Shown here piece by piece: positions 1-5,679 of a DNA stretch of 6,242 nt. Made by a program: the position numbers and the translations under genes. Under the pieces are notes generated by a model. The model was not told where the DNA came from. It did not search any database and saw only the letters and a list, made by a program, of their open reading frames with translations. Source of the stretch: JBOGHU01 sp050742255. GTDB taxonomy: Bacteria; Actinomycetota; Acidimicrobiia; Acidimicrobiales; CADCSY01. The first letter of the stretch is position 1. Each line of letters begins with the position of its first letter. The DNA is taken from positions 1 through 6,242 of the forward strand of contig JBOGHU010000023.1 of NCBI GenBank assembly GCA_050742255.1, in the 5' to 3' direction.

Positions 1-1
1 G

Positions 2-484
2 GCCACGCCCGGCCTCGGGCCCGCGCCCGCCCCGTCGGCGCCGACGCCTGTGCCCGAGCGGGTCTGGCCCCCACCGGACTGCCCCCCCCCACCAGCGGGC
101 GCCCCGGTCGACGAGGCAGCCGCCGGCCCGATCCTGGCCGCCGACGTCGACGGCGACGGGTGCCGCGAGCAGGTGAGGGTGGCCGGGGGCGTGGTCAGTG
201 CCGGGAGCGGCCGCTGGTCGGTGGGGACCGAGGGGGACCTGGTCGTGGTGGGCGACTGGGACTGCGACGGGCTGGCCACCCCCGGCCTGGTGCGGCCCGC
301 CACCGGACGCATCTGGCTCTTCCCCGCCTGGGCCTCCGGGGAGGCGGAGGTCCCGGCCTCCCCGGCGGGCACCACCGCCGCCCCGGTCGCAGCCGTCGCC
401 GTCGATCCCGACGGTGACGGCTGCGACGAGATCGAGGTGGCCGACGCCGCTGGGCACGCCACGGTGGTGGACCCGGGTCCCTGA
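2..484 (+). CDS. FG-GAP/VCBS-like calcium-binding repeat protein, C-terminal part (5' end outside window)
   Basis: The frame is open from the left edge, so the start is probably upstream; a GTG at 50 is the first in-window candidate, but the same proline/alanine-rich sequence continues before it. The visible 160 residues begin with a Pro-rich linker (about 1-40), followed by three acidic loops: DVDGDGC near 48-54, GDWDCDG near 84-90 and DPDGDGC near 135-141. Each is followed by a short beta-strand-like stretch, as in FG-GAP/VCBS propeller repeats, whose DxDxDG loops bind calcium. Each loop carries a Cys, and a fourth Cys lies in the linker at about 27, suggesting disulfides in an extracytoplasmic domain. 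A Pro-rich linker before such a domain usually tethers it outside the membrane, so the missing N-terminus may hold a signal or membrane anchor; that is inference. The ligand and function are unknown. It is transcribed toward the subtilase gene and is probably not part of the hydrolase cluster. Confidence 0.8.
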   Translation, partial: ATPGLGPAPAPSAPTPVPERVWPPPDCPPPPAGAPVDEAAAGPILAADVDGDGCREQVRVAGGVVSAGSGRWSVGTEGDLVVVGDWDCDGLATPGLVRPATGRIWLFPAWASGEAEVPASPAGTTAAPVAAVAVDPDGDGCDEIEVADAAGHATVVDPGP

Positions 485-596
485 TCCCCCATCGCCCTTC
501 ACCGCTCACCACCGGGCCCCGGCCGGGCGGGGTGCGGTGCCGCCGAGCCTGTGTGCGCTCGACCCACCTCCAGCGGGGACGAGCGCGCGCAAACGA

Positions 597-617
597 ACCC
601 CTCGGGGACCCCTCGGG
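597..617. repeat. Short tandem duplication in the convergent intergenic gap
   Basis: The ten bases ACCCCTCGGG occur twice, at 597-606 and 608-617, separated by one G, just beyond the stop codon of the minus-strand subtilase. The rest of the 485-624 gap is GC-rich with no ORF I trust. CCCCG at 517-521 can pair with CGGGG at 528-532 around a six-base loop, but no T-run follows on either strand. The gap between these two convergent genes should contain terminators, yet nothing here is a convincing intrinsic one. The repeat may be chance in GC-rich DNA. Confidence 0.3.
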
Positions 618-624
618 CTGATGG

Positions 625-2223
625 TCAGGTGGCGATGGCACCCGCGAGGGATGTGGAGGCATGAGCGTGGAGGCGCTGCACCCACACGGACTCGAAGGCG
701 CCCGCACCGGGGTCGGCGGCGACGAAGGCGGCGGCCGCGGGAAGGTCGGTGAGAAGATGGTAGAGCAGCTCGGGGGCGAACCGGTCCACATCGTCCTGGT
801 CCAGCCGAAGGACGACGAGGCGGGCGGCGACCGCACCCTCGTCAAGCTCGCCGAAGGCCGCCGCAACCCTCACCAGGCCCGCGGGAGGCTGCTCGGGGAA
901 CGCCCCCACCTGGTCGTCAAGGGTCGCTGGGTCGGGAAGCGGCGCCTCGAGGAGCGCGCGCGCGTCGACGATGCCGACCCCGAAGGACCGGTACAGGTCG
1001 TCGTCCCAGACTGCCGGCCGTCGGTGGCCGGCGGTCCGCAGCAGGTGCAGGAACGCGGCCTGCAGCCGGCGACCCGGGTAGCGGGCCACCAGCGAGCTCC
1101 GCCCGTGATAGGCGAGCCACAGGGCCGCGGCGCCGGCGACGTGGGCCACCGCGAAGGAAGTGCCGTGCTTCACCGAGACGAAGGGCACCCTCGGCTCGAC
1201 GTCCAGGCGCCAGGCCGCGCCCCACAGACGCGAGCCGGGAGCGGAGATCTCGACGTCCTTGCCCCTCGACGAGCCCTTCCACGGCAGGTCGTCCTCGCCG
1301 ATGGCGGCCACGGCGATGCAGTTGCCGTAGCTGGCCGGCGCGGTGACGAGATGGACGTAGTTGCCGGCTGCCGCGAGCACGATCATCCCGGCGTCGAGGG
1401 CCCTGTCGATCGCCCTGTGCAACCCGAAGAACCCCTTGCCGCCGAGGCTCATCGAGACCACGTGGCAGTCGGCCTGGCGGGCGTAGCCGACGGCACGGGC
1501 GACGTCGGAGTCGAAGAACTGCACGACGCTGTTCACGGCTCTCAGCGGTACGAGCGTCGCCATGGGCGCCACCCCGAGCACGCCCTGCTGTCCCCCTCGG
1601 CCGACGATGACGCTTGCCGTGCCGGTGCCGTGACCCGGGAACTTGGCCAGCGGGACGCTGGACCTCTCCAGGGGATCGAGGGCGTTGTCGTCGTCGCCCA
1701 CGAAGTCGCGGTCGTGCACCAGATCGAGCGCGTCGAGCTGCGGGCCGAACGCGGGGTGGCGGGTGTACCCGGTGTCGGGATGGCCGATCCGGACGCCGGC
1801 GCCACGCGAGGCGCCGCCTGCCTTCGGCGCGAGGCCCCACGCGTCCTGACCGCGGATGGCGGTGAGGGCCCAGGCGAGCTGCTCGGGGGACGGCGGTGGC
1901 GCCTCGAAGGCACCGGGAGGCGGCGCCTGCTCCTCCTCGGGGGCGTAGGCGGGTACCGGCAGGTCGGGCTCGACATCGGTGATGCCAGGATCGGCCTCGA
2001 GCCGGTAGGCCAGTTGGAAGGCCTGCTGTGGCGTCATCGGCACCCGCGGGTCCGTCGACACGATGAAGCTACGGTCGTCGAGGTCGTCGCCTGGGAAGAG
2101 CCGCTCGACGTGCCACACACCGGCCCCGCTCAGCGCGCCGACCGCGTTGCGCAGCGCCAGCTCGCCGGCGTTGCCGCCCTCGCTGGTCTCGATCAGGAGT
2201 CGCAGAGATCCTGTTGCCGCCAT
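625..2223 (-). CDS. Subtilisin-family (S8) serine peptidase without signal peptide
   Basis: This is a 532-residue serine endopeptidase with the full S8 triad: Asp150 in HPDTGY, His198 in GHGTGTAS, and Ser356 in HGTSFAVAHVAG. The oxyanion Asn288 lies in AAAGNYV. Residues about 6-90 resemble an inhibitor-I9-type propeptide, ending in the typical 'DVEPDLPV' at 83-90, followed by a Pro/Glu-rich linker (91-113). The catalytic domain spans about 115-428. A roughly 100-residue C-terminal extension (430-532) is not recognised. The ATG at 2223 was chosen because a good Shine-Dalgarno GGGAAG lies seven bases upstream, protein-like sequence begins there, and a longer reading would run into the divergent gene. 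The N-terminus has no hydrophobic signal segment. The Ser motif departs from the usual GTSMAxPHVAG: Phe replaces Met and Ala replaces the conserved Pro, though catalytic residues are intact. The gene is divergent from the hydrolase operon, which suggests a shared control region. Family assignment is firm; substrate and location are unknown. Confidence 0.95.
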   Translation of the reverse strand: MAATGSLRLLIETSEGGNAGELALRNAVGALSGAGVWHVERLFPGDDLDDRSFIVSTDPRVPMTPQQAFQLAYRLEADPGITDVEPDLPVPAYAPEEEQAPPPGAFEAPPPSPEQLAWALTAIRGQDAWGLAPKAGGASRGAGVRIGHPDTGYTRHPAFGPQLDALDLVHDRDFVGDDDNALDPLERSSVPLAKFPGHGTGTASVIVGRGGQQGVLGVAPMATLVPLRAVNSVVQFFDSDVARAVGYARQADCHVVSMSLGGKGFFGLHRAIDRALDAGMIVLAAAGNYVHLVTAPASYGNCIAVAAIGEDDLPWKGSSRGKDVEISAPGSRLWGAAWRLDVEPRVPFVSVKHGTSFAVAHVAGAAALWLAYHGRSSLVARYPGRRLQAAFLHLLRTAGHRRPAVWDDDLYRSFGVGIVDARALLEAPLPDPATLDDQVGAFPEQPPAGLVRVAAAFGELDEGAVAARLVVLRLDQDDVDRFAPELLYHLLTDLPAAAAFVAADPGAGAFESVWVQRLHAHASTSLAGAIAT

Positions 2224-2230
2224 GGGTCGA

Positions 2231-2236
2231 CTTCCC
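2231..2236 (-). promoter_or_regulatory. Ribosome binding site of the subtilase gene
   Basis: On the minus strand GGGAAG lies seven bases before the ATG at 2223. It is a strong match to the anti-Shine-Dalgarno sequence at normal spacing. It supports the 532-residue start over a much longer in-frame reading that would begin inside the divergent operon. Confidence 0.7.
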
Positions 2237-2268
2237 GGGCGTGCCGCACCGGCAGGCCCACCGCCCCA

Positions 2269-2296
2269 ATCGTATGCTTCGGACACTAGCTGCCAA
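2269..2296 (-). promoter_or_regulatory. Predicted sigma-70-type promoter for the subtilase gene
   Basis: Read on the minus strand, TTGGCA (2296-2291) is followed after 16 bases by TACGAT (2274-2269). These match the -35 (TTGACA) and -10 (TATAAT) consensus at five of six and four of six positions, in otherwise very GC-rich DNA. Transcription would start near 2260, giving a leader of roughly 35-40 bases before the ATG. The element occupies the middle of the 99-bp divergent intergenic region. TGCC (2291-2294) and GGCA (2300-2303) form a small inverted repeat over the -35 box, which could be an operator or chance. I do not see an equally good promoter for the plus-strand operon; TATGCT at 2273-2278 is a possible -10 for it, without a clear -35. 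Confidence 0.5.
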
Positions 2297-2322
2297 GGCG
2301 GCAACGGGGTGCCTGAGGGGCG

Positions 2323-2562
2323 ATGGTCGGGAGCTTGATGGTCGGGACGGTGGCGGCGATGCTGGGCATGGTCTGCGTCGCCGCCGGCGTGGCCATCAGC
2401 GCGGTCGAGACCTTCCGCCCCTCGGCCGCCGCCGGGGCGTTCCCGACGGTGGAGGATCTCACCAGGCTCGGCAAGGTCGGCGCCGAGGTGCTGAAGCAGT
2501 TCGGGACCTTGCTCGCCCTGTTCGGTACCGGCATCTGGCTCCTCGCATCGAGGCCGTTCTGA
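2323..2562 (+). CDS. Small two-helix membrane protein, first gene of the hydrolase operon
   Basis: This 79-residue protein has two hydrophobic segments, about 5-28 (rich in Val, Ala, Gly and Met) and 57-75 (ending in GIWLLAS). A 28-residue polar loop between them contains an amphipathic stretch near 42-58. This predicts a hairpin in the cytoplasmic membrane. The ATG at 2338, giving 74 residues, is an alternative start: it has GGGAG four bases upstream, whereas GAGGGG before the ATG at 2323 sits only two bases away. Third codon positions are strongly G/C, as in the neighbouring genes, so the ORF looks real. Its stop TGA overlaps the ATG of the alpha/beta-hydrolase by one base, which implies translational coupling and a functional link. 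I do not recognise a family. A membrane anchor or partner for the hydrolase, or a small holin- or exporter-like protein, would each fit the context, but these are guesses. Confidence 0.75.
   Translation: MVGSLMVGTVAAMLGMVCVAAGVAISAVETFRPSAAAGAFPTVEDLTRLGKVGAEVLKQFGTLLALFGTGIWLLASRPF
2329..2333 (+). promoter_or_regulatory. Shine-Dalgarno-like site favouring the internal start of the small membrane protein
   Basis: GGGAG lies four bases before the ATG at 2338. The ATG at 2323 has GAGGGG (2315-2320) only two bases away, which is too close for efficient initiation. The N-terminus is therefore uncertain by five residues; both choices leave the two membrane segments intact. Confidence 0.4.
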
Positions 2563-3680
2563 TGGCGGCCGTCGCCCTCGCCATCCACGGTGTCGCAAAC
2601 CGCGACCGCCGCGGGTTCGAAGCTGCGGTCACCGGCCTGGCCCAGCTCGCCGACGTGGCCGCGGCCCGGCTGCGGCCGGTGTTCTGGGGTGACCTCGGCC
2701 CCGAGGGACCGCTGCGGTCGGTTCCCGGCGAGCACGACAGCGCCGTCCTGCCCGCGGCCCGGGGCGCCTTCGACGCACCGCCTCCCGAGGAGCTCGTGCT
2801 GGCAGCGGCGGCGATGGCCGGCGCCGCCGCCGAGGAGCTGAAGGTGAAGGCGGGGCGCGTCCCGGCCGACACCGAGGCACTCCTCCACGGAGCCACCCAG
2901 CAAGCGGCGGCCGCCGGCTACTCGTTGGCCCTGGCGGCTGAGGTGGCACCGCTGCTGGCCGATGTCGTGCTGACGGCGGAACCGGCCGGCACGACCGAGG
3001 TGGCCAGCGGCGCCTTCGGCGTGGATCGGGTGAAGGACCGGCTCGTCGGCGTCCTCGAGCGGATCGACGACATCCTTGTCGACCTCCTCGTCAGGACGTT
3101 CCGCCAGGCCGAGGTCGGTCTCGGCGGTACGGTGGCCCACACCCTCGGCGACGTGTTCGCCTACCAGTCGAAGGGGCCCCTGATCCGTGGCCGCCTCGAC
3201 GATGCCTATCGCGACGCCCTCGAGGCCAGTGGTGGCGGACCGGTCGACGTCGTGGCCCATTCTCTCGGCGCCCTCGTCGCCGTCGAGTGGCTCATGGGCG
3301 CGTCAGTGGACGGCACCGCCGACCACCCCACGTCGCTGGACGAGCGCCAGGTCCGCCACCTCGTGACCTTCGGCACCCAGGTGTCACTCTTCTCCGAGCT
3401 GCAGGGGCTCCGGCGTACCGGGGACGGCTTCGGCGCCGGCCCCGGCCGGCAGTCGCTGGCGATCCAGGTGGCCAGCTGGACCAACGTCTGGCAGGAGCTC
3501 GACCCGCTCGCCTTCGTGATCCACCGGGTGCTCGACGTCAGCGGTACGGGCGGCGCGACCATGGCCGTCGACGACCGCCGGCTCACGCAGGAGCGCATCC
3601 CCACCGACCTGTCGTTCCACTCCAGCTACTGGCGGGATCCACGCTTCGCACGGTGGCTGGCCACCCGCCTTCGGGACTGA
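2562..3680 (+). CDS. Alpha/beta-hydrolase (lipase/esterase-like) with intact Ser-Asp-His triad
   Basis: This 372-residue protein opens with the first core strand and oxyanion-hole motif, VALAIHGVANRD (His9-Gly10). A VFWGDL motif follows at 40-45, as in many bacterial lipase-like hydrolases of this type. The nucleophile elbow is VDVVAHSLGA with Ser234; the usual GxSxG reads AHSLG, so its first Gly is Ala. Asp314 in WQELDPLAF is the likely acid and His353 in SFHSSYW the likely catalytic base. Between strand one and the elbow lies an unusually long Ala-rich, mostly helical insert (about 74-200) that could form a lid or membrane-contact region. No signal peptide is visible. The ATG overlaps the upstream stop (TGATG) and GAGG lies eight bases before it, so translation is probably coupled to the small membrane protein. 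Ester or lipid hydrolysis is the likely chemistry, by family; the substrate is unknown. PGAP1/DUF676-like relatives are the closest comparison I can suggest. Confidence 0.87.
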   Translation: MAAVALAIHGVANRDRRGFEAAVTGLAQLADVAAARLRPVFWGDLGPEGPLRSVPGEHDSAVLPAARGAFDAPPPEELVLAAAAMAGAAAEELKVKAGRVPADTEALLHGATQQAAAAGYSLALAAEVAPLLADVVLTAEPAGTTEVASGAFGVDRVKDRLVGVLERIDDILVDLLVRTFRQAEVGLGGTVAHTLGDVFAYQSKGPLIRGRLDDAYRDALEASGGGPVDVVAHSLGALVAVEWLMGASVDGTADHPTSLDERQVRHLVTFGTQVSLFSELQGLRRTGDGFGAGPGRQSLAIQVASWTNVWQELDPLAFVIHRVLDVSGTGGATMAVDDRRLTQERIPTDLSFHSSYWRDPRFARWLATRLRD

Positions 3681-3681
3681 C

Positions 3682-5241
3682 ATGGCCATCTCGATGCCGA
3701 CGGCGTGGTCTGCCATCAACCATGTCGGCGTGGACCTCGGCGATGTCCTCGGCACGCCCGGGGTGCGGGTGAGGGACTCGGTGCAGCGGGCCTCGGGGGC
3801 GTTCGACGTCAAGGTGCGCCAGGTCGGGCCGGCCAGCACGCTGAACCTGATGGCCCAGCGCCGGATCGTCGAGCCGGCGCGAGCCAGGGCCGAGATCCCC
3901 TCGGACGATCAGGCCATCGCCGCCAGCGTCCTTCCGCCGGGCCCGGCGACCGAGGGCGCCGACCGGCGCAAGGTGCACGTGCTGGAATCGGCGACCGGTT
4001 CCCACGTCGTCGTGCAGCAGCGGGTGCGTGGCTGCGATGTCGTGGGCGGACGGTTCGTCGTGCACTACGACGGGGCCGGCGCTTACGGCGTGACCGGGCA
4101 CCCGGTGGGCGACCTGGCCGACCGCGATCCCGGGCCGCCACCCGGGCGATCTGCAGCGCGAACGGCCCGCGATGCCATCCGCCAGCAGTTCGCGATCGAG
4201 AAGGGGGCGCGCCTCAGGCTCCGGCCGGTGCTGATGCCGGTGCAGGGCGCGGGCTTGTGGGCGTGGTTCGCCAAGGTGCCACTGGCCGACCCGATCGCCG
4301 ACATCCGGGTGTTCCTGGACGCGGGGACCCTCTCGCCACTGCTGGTCTACCCAGCCTCGGTACCGGCCCTCTTCGGCGAGGCATTCGCCTTCGCCGGCAA
4401 TCCGATGCGGAGCCCGGCGCCTGGGCGGGTCTGCCTGCGCGATCTCGGCCCTGACCCCACCGACTCCCTGTGCGGTGCTCGGGTGAAGGTGGTGCCCGAC
4501 GGCGGGAAGGCGTGGACCAGAGCGGGCCGCTCGTTCCTGTTCGATCCCGCCAACCGGGCCTTCGACGAGGCCGCCGCCTACCACCACGTCAGCGAGGCGC
4601 TGCGCTACTTCGCCGGCCTCGTGCGACCAGAGCTGTTCGACGCCCCCATGTTCAAGCCGCTGCAGGTGGTGGTCCACCATGCAGCCAGCGCCAACAACGC
4701 CTTCTTTCACCCCGACCGGGGCATGCTCACGTTCGGCGACTTTCCACCCGACCGCAGCGCTGCCCGCTCCGCCGACATGGTGCTGCACGAGGTCGGCCAC
4801 GCCGTCACCCACGCCATCTGCCGCCTGTCGGATACCCCGGCGCCCCAGGCCCTCGCCCTGAGCGAGGGCTACAGCGACTACTTCTCCTGCTCCGCCCTGG
4901 ACGACCCTCGCTTCGGCGACTACGTGATGTGGCGCCGCGACGGCGCCCGCAACTGCGCCAAGGCCGGCATCCACCTGGCCGGCGACCTCGACGGTGTGCC
5001 CAAGTACGTGCTCGGCGAGGCGTGGGCCAACGTGCTGTGGGCCCTCAGGACCACCGTCGGCGCGTCGGTCGCCGATGCCGTCGTCGCCGAGAGCCTGTAC
5101 TTCGCGCCGACGACTGTGAGTGTCGCGGAGGCCGGCGCCGCCCTCACTGCCGCCGACGCCGCCCTCTTCCCCGCCGGCAGGGGCGGTAAGGGCCGCCATG
5201 GCGAGGTGATCGGCCGTGCCCTCAGCGAGAGGTTCCACTAG
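3682..5241 (+). CDS. FTP-domain zinc metallopeptidase, M36/M4 (fungalysin/thermolysin) type, no signal peptide
   Basis: This 519-residue protein has the order of a thermolysin/fungalysin-type precursor. An FTP-like propeptide lies about 97-146, including VVVQQRVRGCDVVGGRFVVH. A PepSY-like stretch follows at about 160-223, then the metallopeptidase domain from about 286 to the end. Zinc ligands are His369 and His373 in HEVGHAVTH, with Glu370 as general base. The third ligand is Glu395 in SEGYSDYF, 22 residues after His373; this EGxSD form is closer to M36 than to typical M4. The segment before the active site (NNAFFHPDRGMLTFGD, 338-353) matches the conserved substrate-side strand of these families. 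The N-terminus lacks a hydrophobic signal, which is unusual because most FTP-domain precursors are secreted; protealysin-like enzymes are the leaderless precedent. The ATG follows the hydrolase stop by one base, and GGGA lies five bases before it, so the genes are co-transcribed. It converges on an emfourin-like gene 13 bases downstream. Confidence 0.94.
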   Translation: MAISMPTAWSAINHVGVDLGDVLGTPGVRVRDSVQRASGAFDVKVRQVGPASTLNLMAQRRIVEPARARAEIPSDDQAIAASVLPPGPATEGADRRKVHVLESATGSHVVVQQRVRGCDVVGGRFVVHYDGAGAYGVTGHPVGDLADRDPGPPPGRSAARTARDAIRQQFAIEKGARLRLRPVLMPVQGAGLWAWFAKVPLADPIADIRVFLDAGTLSPLLVYPASVPALFGEAFAFAGNPMRSPAPGRVCLRDLGPDPTDSLCGARVKVVPDGGKAWTRAGRSFLFDPANRAFDEAAAYHHVSEALRYFAGLVRPELFDAPMFKPLQVVVHHAASANNAFFHPDRGMLTFGDFPPDRSAARSADMVLHEVGHAVTHAICRLSDTPAPQALALSEGYSDYFSCSALDDPRFGDYVMWRRDGARNCAKAGIHLAGDLDGVPKYVLGEAWANVLWALRTTVGASVADAVVAESLYFAPTTVSVAEAGAALTAADAALFPAGRGGKGRHGEVIGRALSERFH

Positions 5242-5254
5242 CTGCGCCAGGCTC

Positions 5255-5662
5255 TCAGCTCGGCGGGCGGGCGCCCTTCTCCTGCGTGGGTTCGTAGGGG
5301 GCGCGCATCACCGCGTCGATGAGCTGGCCGACCTCCTCGGGAACATCGTCGCCCGAGCTCATGATGAGCGTGTGGACGGCCTTGCCGTCGTCGATGGCCA
5401 CGGTGGTGGTCATCGCGTCGTAGACGCCCCGGCTCGGTGCCGGCCGGCCGGCGCCGGCGATGGCCCGGGCGCACCGGCCCGCCAGCTTCGTGACGTCGGT
5501 CTCGGTACGCCGGTCGAGCGCACGCTCGGAGGCGACCTCTCCCCGGTCGACCAGCCGGGCGACGCCGTCCGCGACCTCGACCGTCTGGTCGAGGTCGAAC
5601 ATGCCCCCCTGCTGTGTCACCGAGACGCGCACGAACCGATTCTCGCGCCTCGTGCTGGGCAA
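5255..5662 (-). CDS. Emfourin-like protein, candidate inhibitor of the neighbouring metallopeptidase
   Basis: This 135-residue soluble protein has an N-terminal strand ending in Gly-Gly (VRVSVTQQGG, 11-20), a second strand (FDLDQTVEVADG) and a helix (about 54-70). A strand pair follows around YDAMTTTVAIDDGK (81-94) and HTLIMSSGDD (97-106), then a terminal helix PEEVGQLIDAVM (108-119). This order (GG turn, helix, D-x-y-x-v strand, 'h-t-l' strand, P-E-x-L-x-x-L-I helix) resembles emfourin, the small protein that inhibits protealysin, an M4 metallopeptidase, and is encoded next to it. The resemblance is from memory of the family pattern and not an alignment. The genomic position, convergent with an FTP/M36 peptidase, strengthens it. 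The start is TTG with GGGGGA four bases upstream; GTG at 5632, giving 125 residues, is an alternative. It starts 17 bases after the preceding minus-strand gene, so they form an operon. If not an inhibitor, it is a conserved hypothetical protein. Confidence 0.7.
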   Translation of the reverse strand: MPSTRRENRFVRVSVTQQGGMFDLDQTVEVADGVARLVDRGEVASERALDRRTETDVTKLAGRCARAIAGAGRPAPSRGVYDAMTTTVAIDDGKAVHTLIMSSGDDVPEEVGQLIDAVMRAPYEPTQEKGARPPS

Positions 5663-5666
5663 ATGG

Positions 5667-5672
5667 TCCCCC
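5667..5672 (-). promoter_or_regulatory. Ribosome binding site supporting a TTG start of the emfourin-like gene
   Basis: On the minus strand GGGGGA lies four bases before TTG at 5662, inside the 17-base gap after the previous stop. The alternative GTG at 5632 has only a weak purine stretch upstream. This favours the 135-residue form, with expression dependent on the upstream gene's transcript. Confidence 0.45.
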
Positions 5673-5679
5673 GAGTGGC

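Noticed and set aside
517..532. GC hairpin CCCCG/CGGGG as an intrinsic terminator
   Set aside because: The stem is only five base pairs in GC-rich DNA and no T-run follows on either strand.
661..2289. 542-codon plus-strand open frame opposite the subtilase
   Set aside because: It is an antisense shadow typical of very GC-rich genes. The translation is Gly/Arg/Val/His-rich without any domain, while the opposite strand has a complete peptidase with all catalytic motifs.
2214..2561. Upstream in-frame extension of the alpha/beta-hydrolase to 2214
   Set aside because: It would overlap the membrane-protein gene in another frame and the promoter region. The added residues are Arg/Gly-rich, whereas the ATG at 2562 begins exactly at the first core strand of the hydrolase fold.
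2224..2598. In-frame minus-strand extension of the subtilase to an upstream start at 2598
   Set aside because: The added 125 residues are low-complexity Arg/Gly/His/Pro sequence antisense to the membrane-protein gene, and the ATG at 2223 has a strong ribosome binding site and begins propeptide-like sequence.
3583..5238. 551-codon minus-strand open frame opposite the metallopeptidase
   Set aside because: It is antisense to a gene with HExxH and the third-ligand Glu in place. The translation has the low-complexity composition of a shadow frame and overlaps the end of the hydrolase gene.
625..5662. Known defence systems (CRISPR-Cas, restriction-modification, CBASS, retron, toxin-antitoxin)
   Set aside because: No nuclease, nucleotidyltransferase, reverse transcriptase, methyltransferase or repeat array is visible. 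The hydrolases alone do not match a named system.
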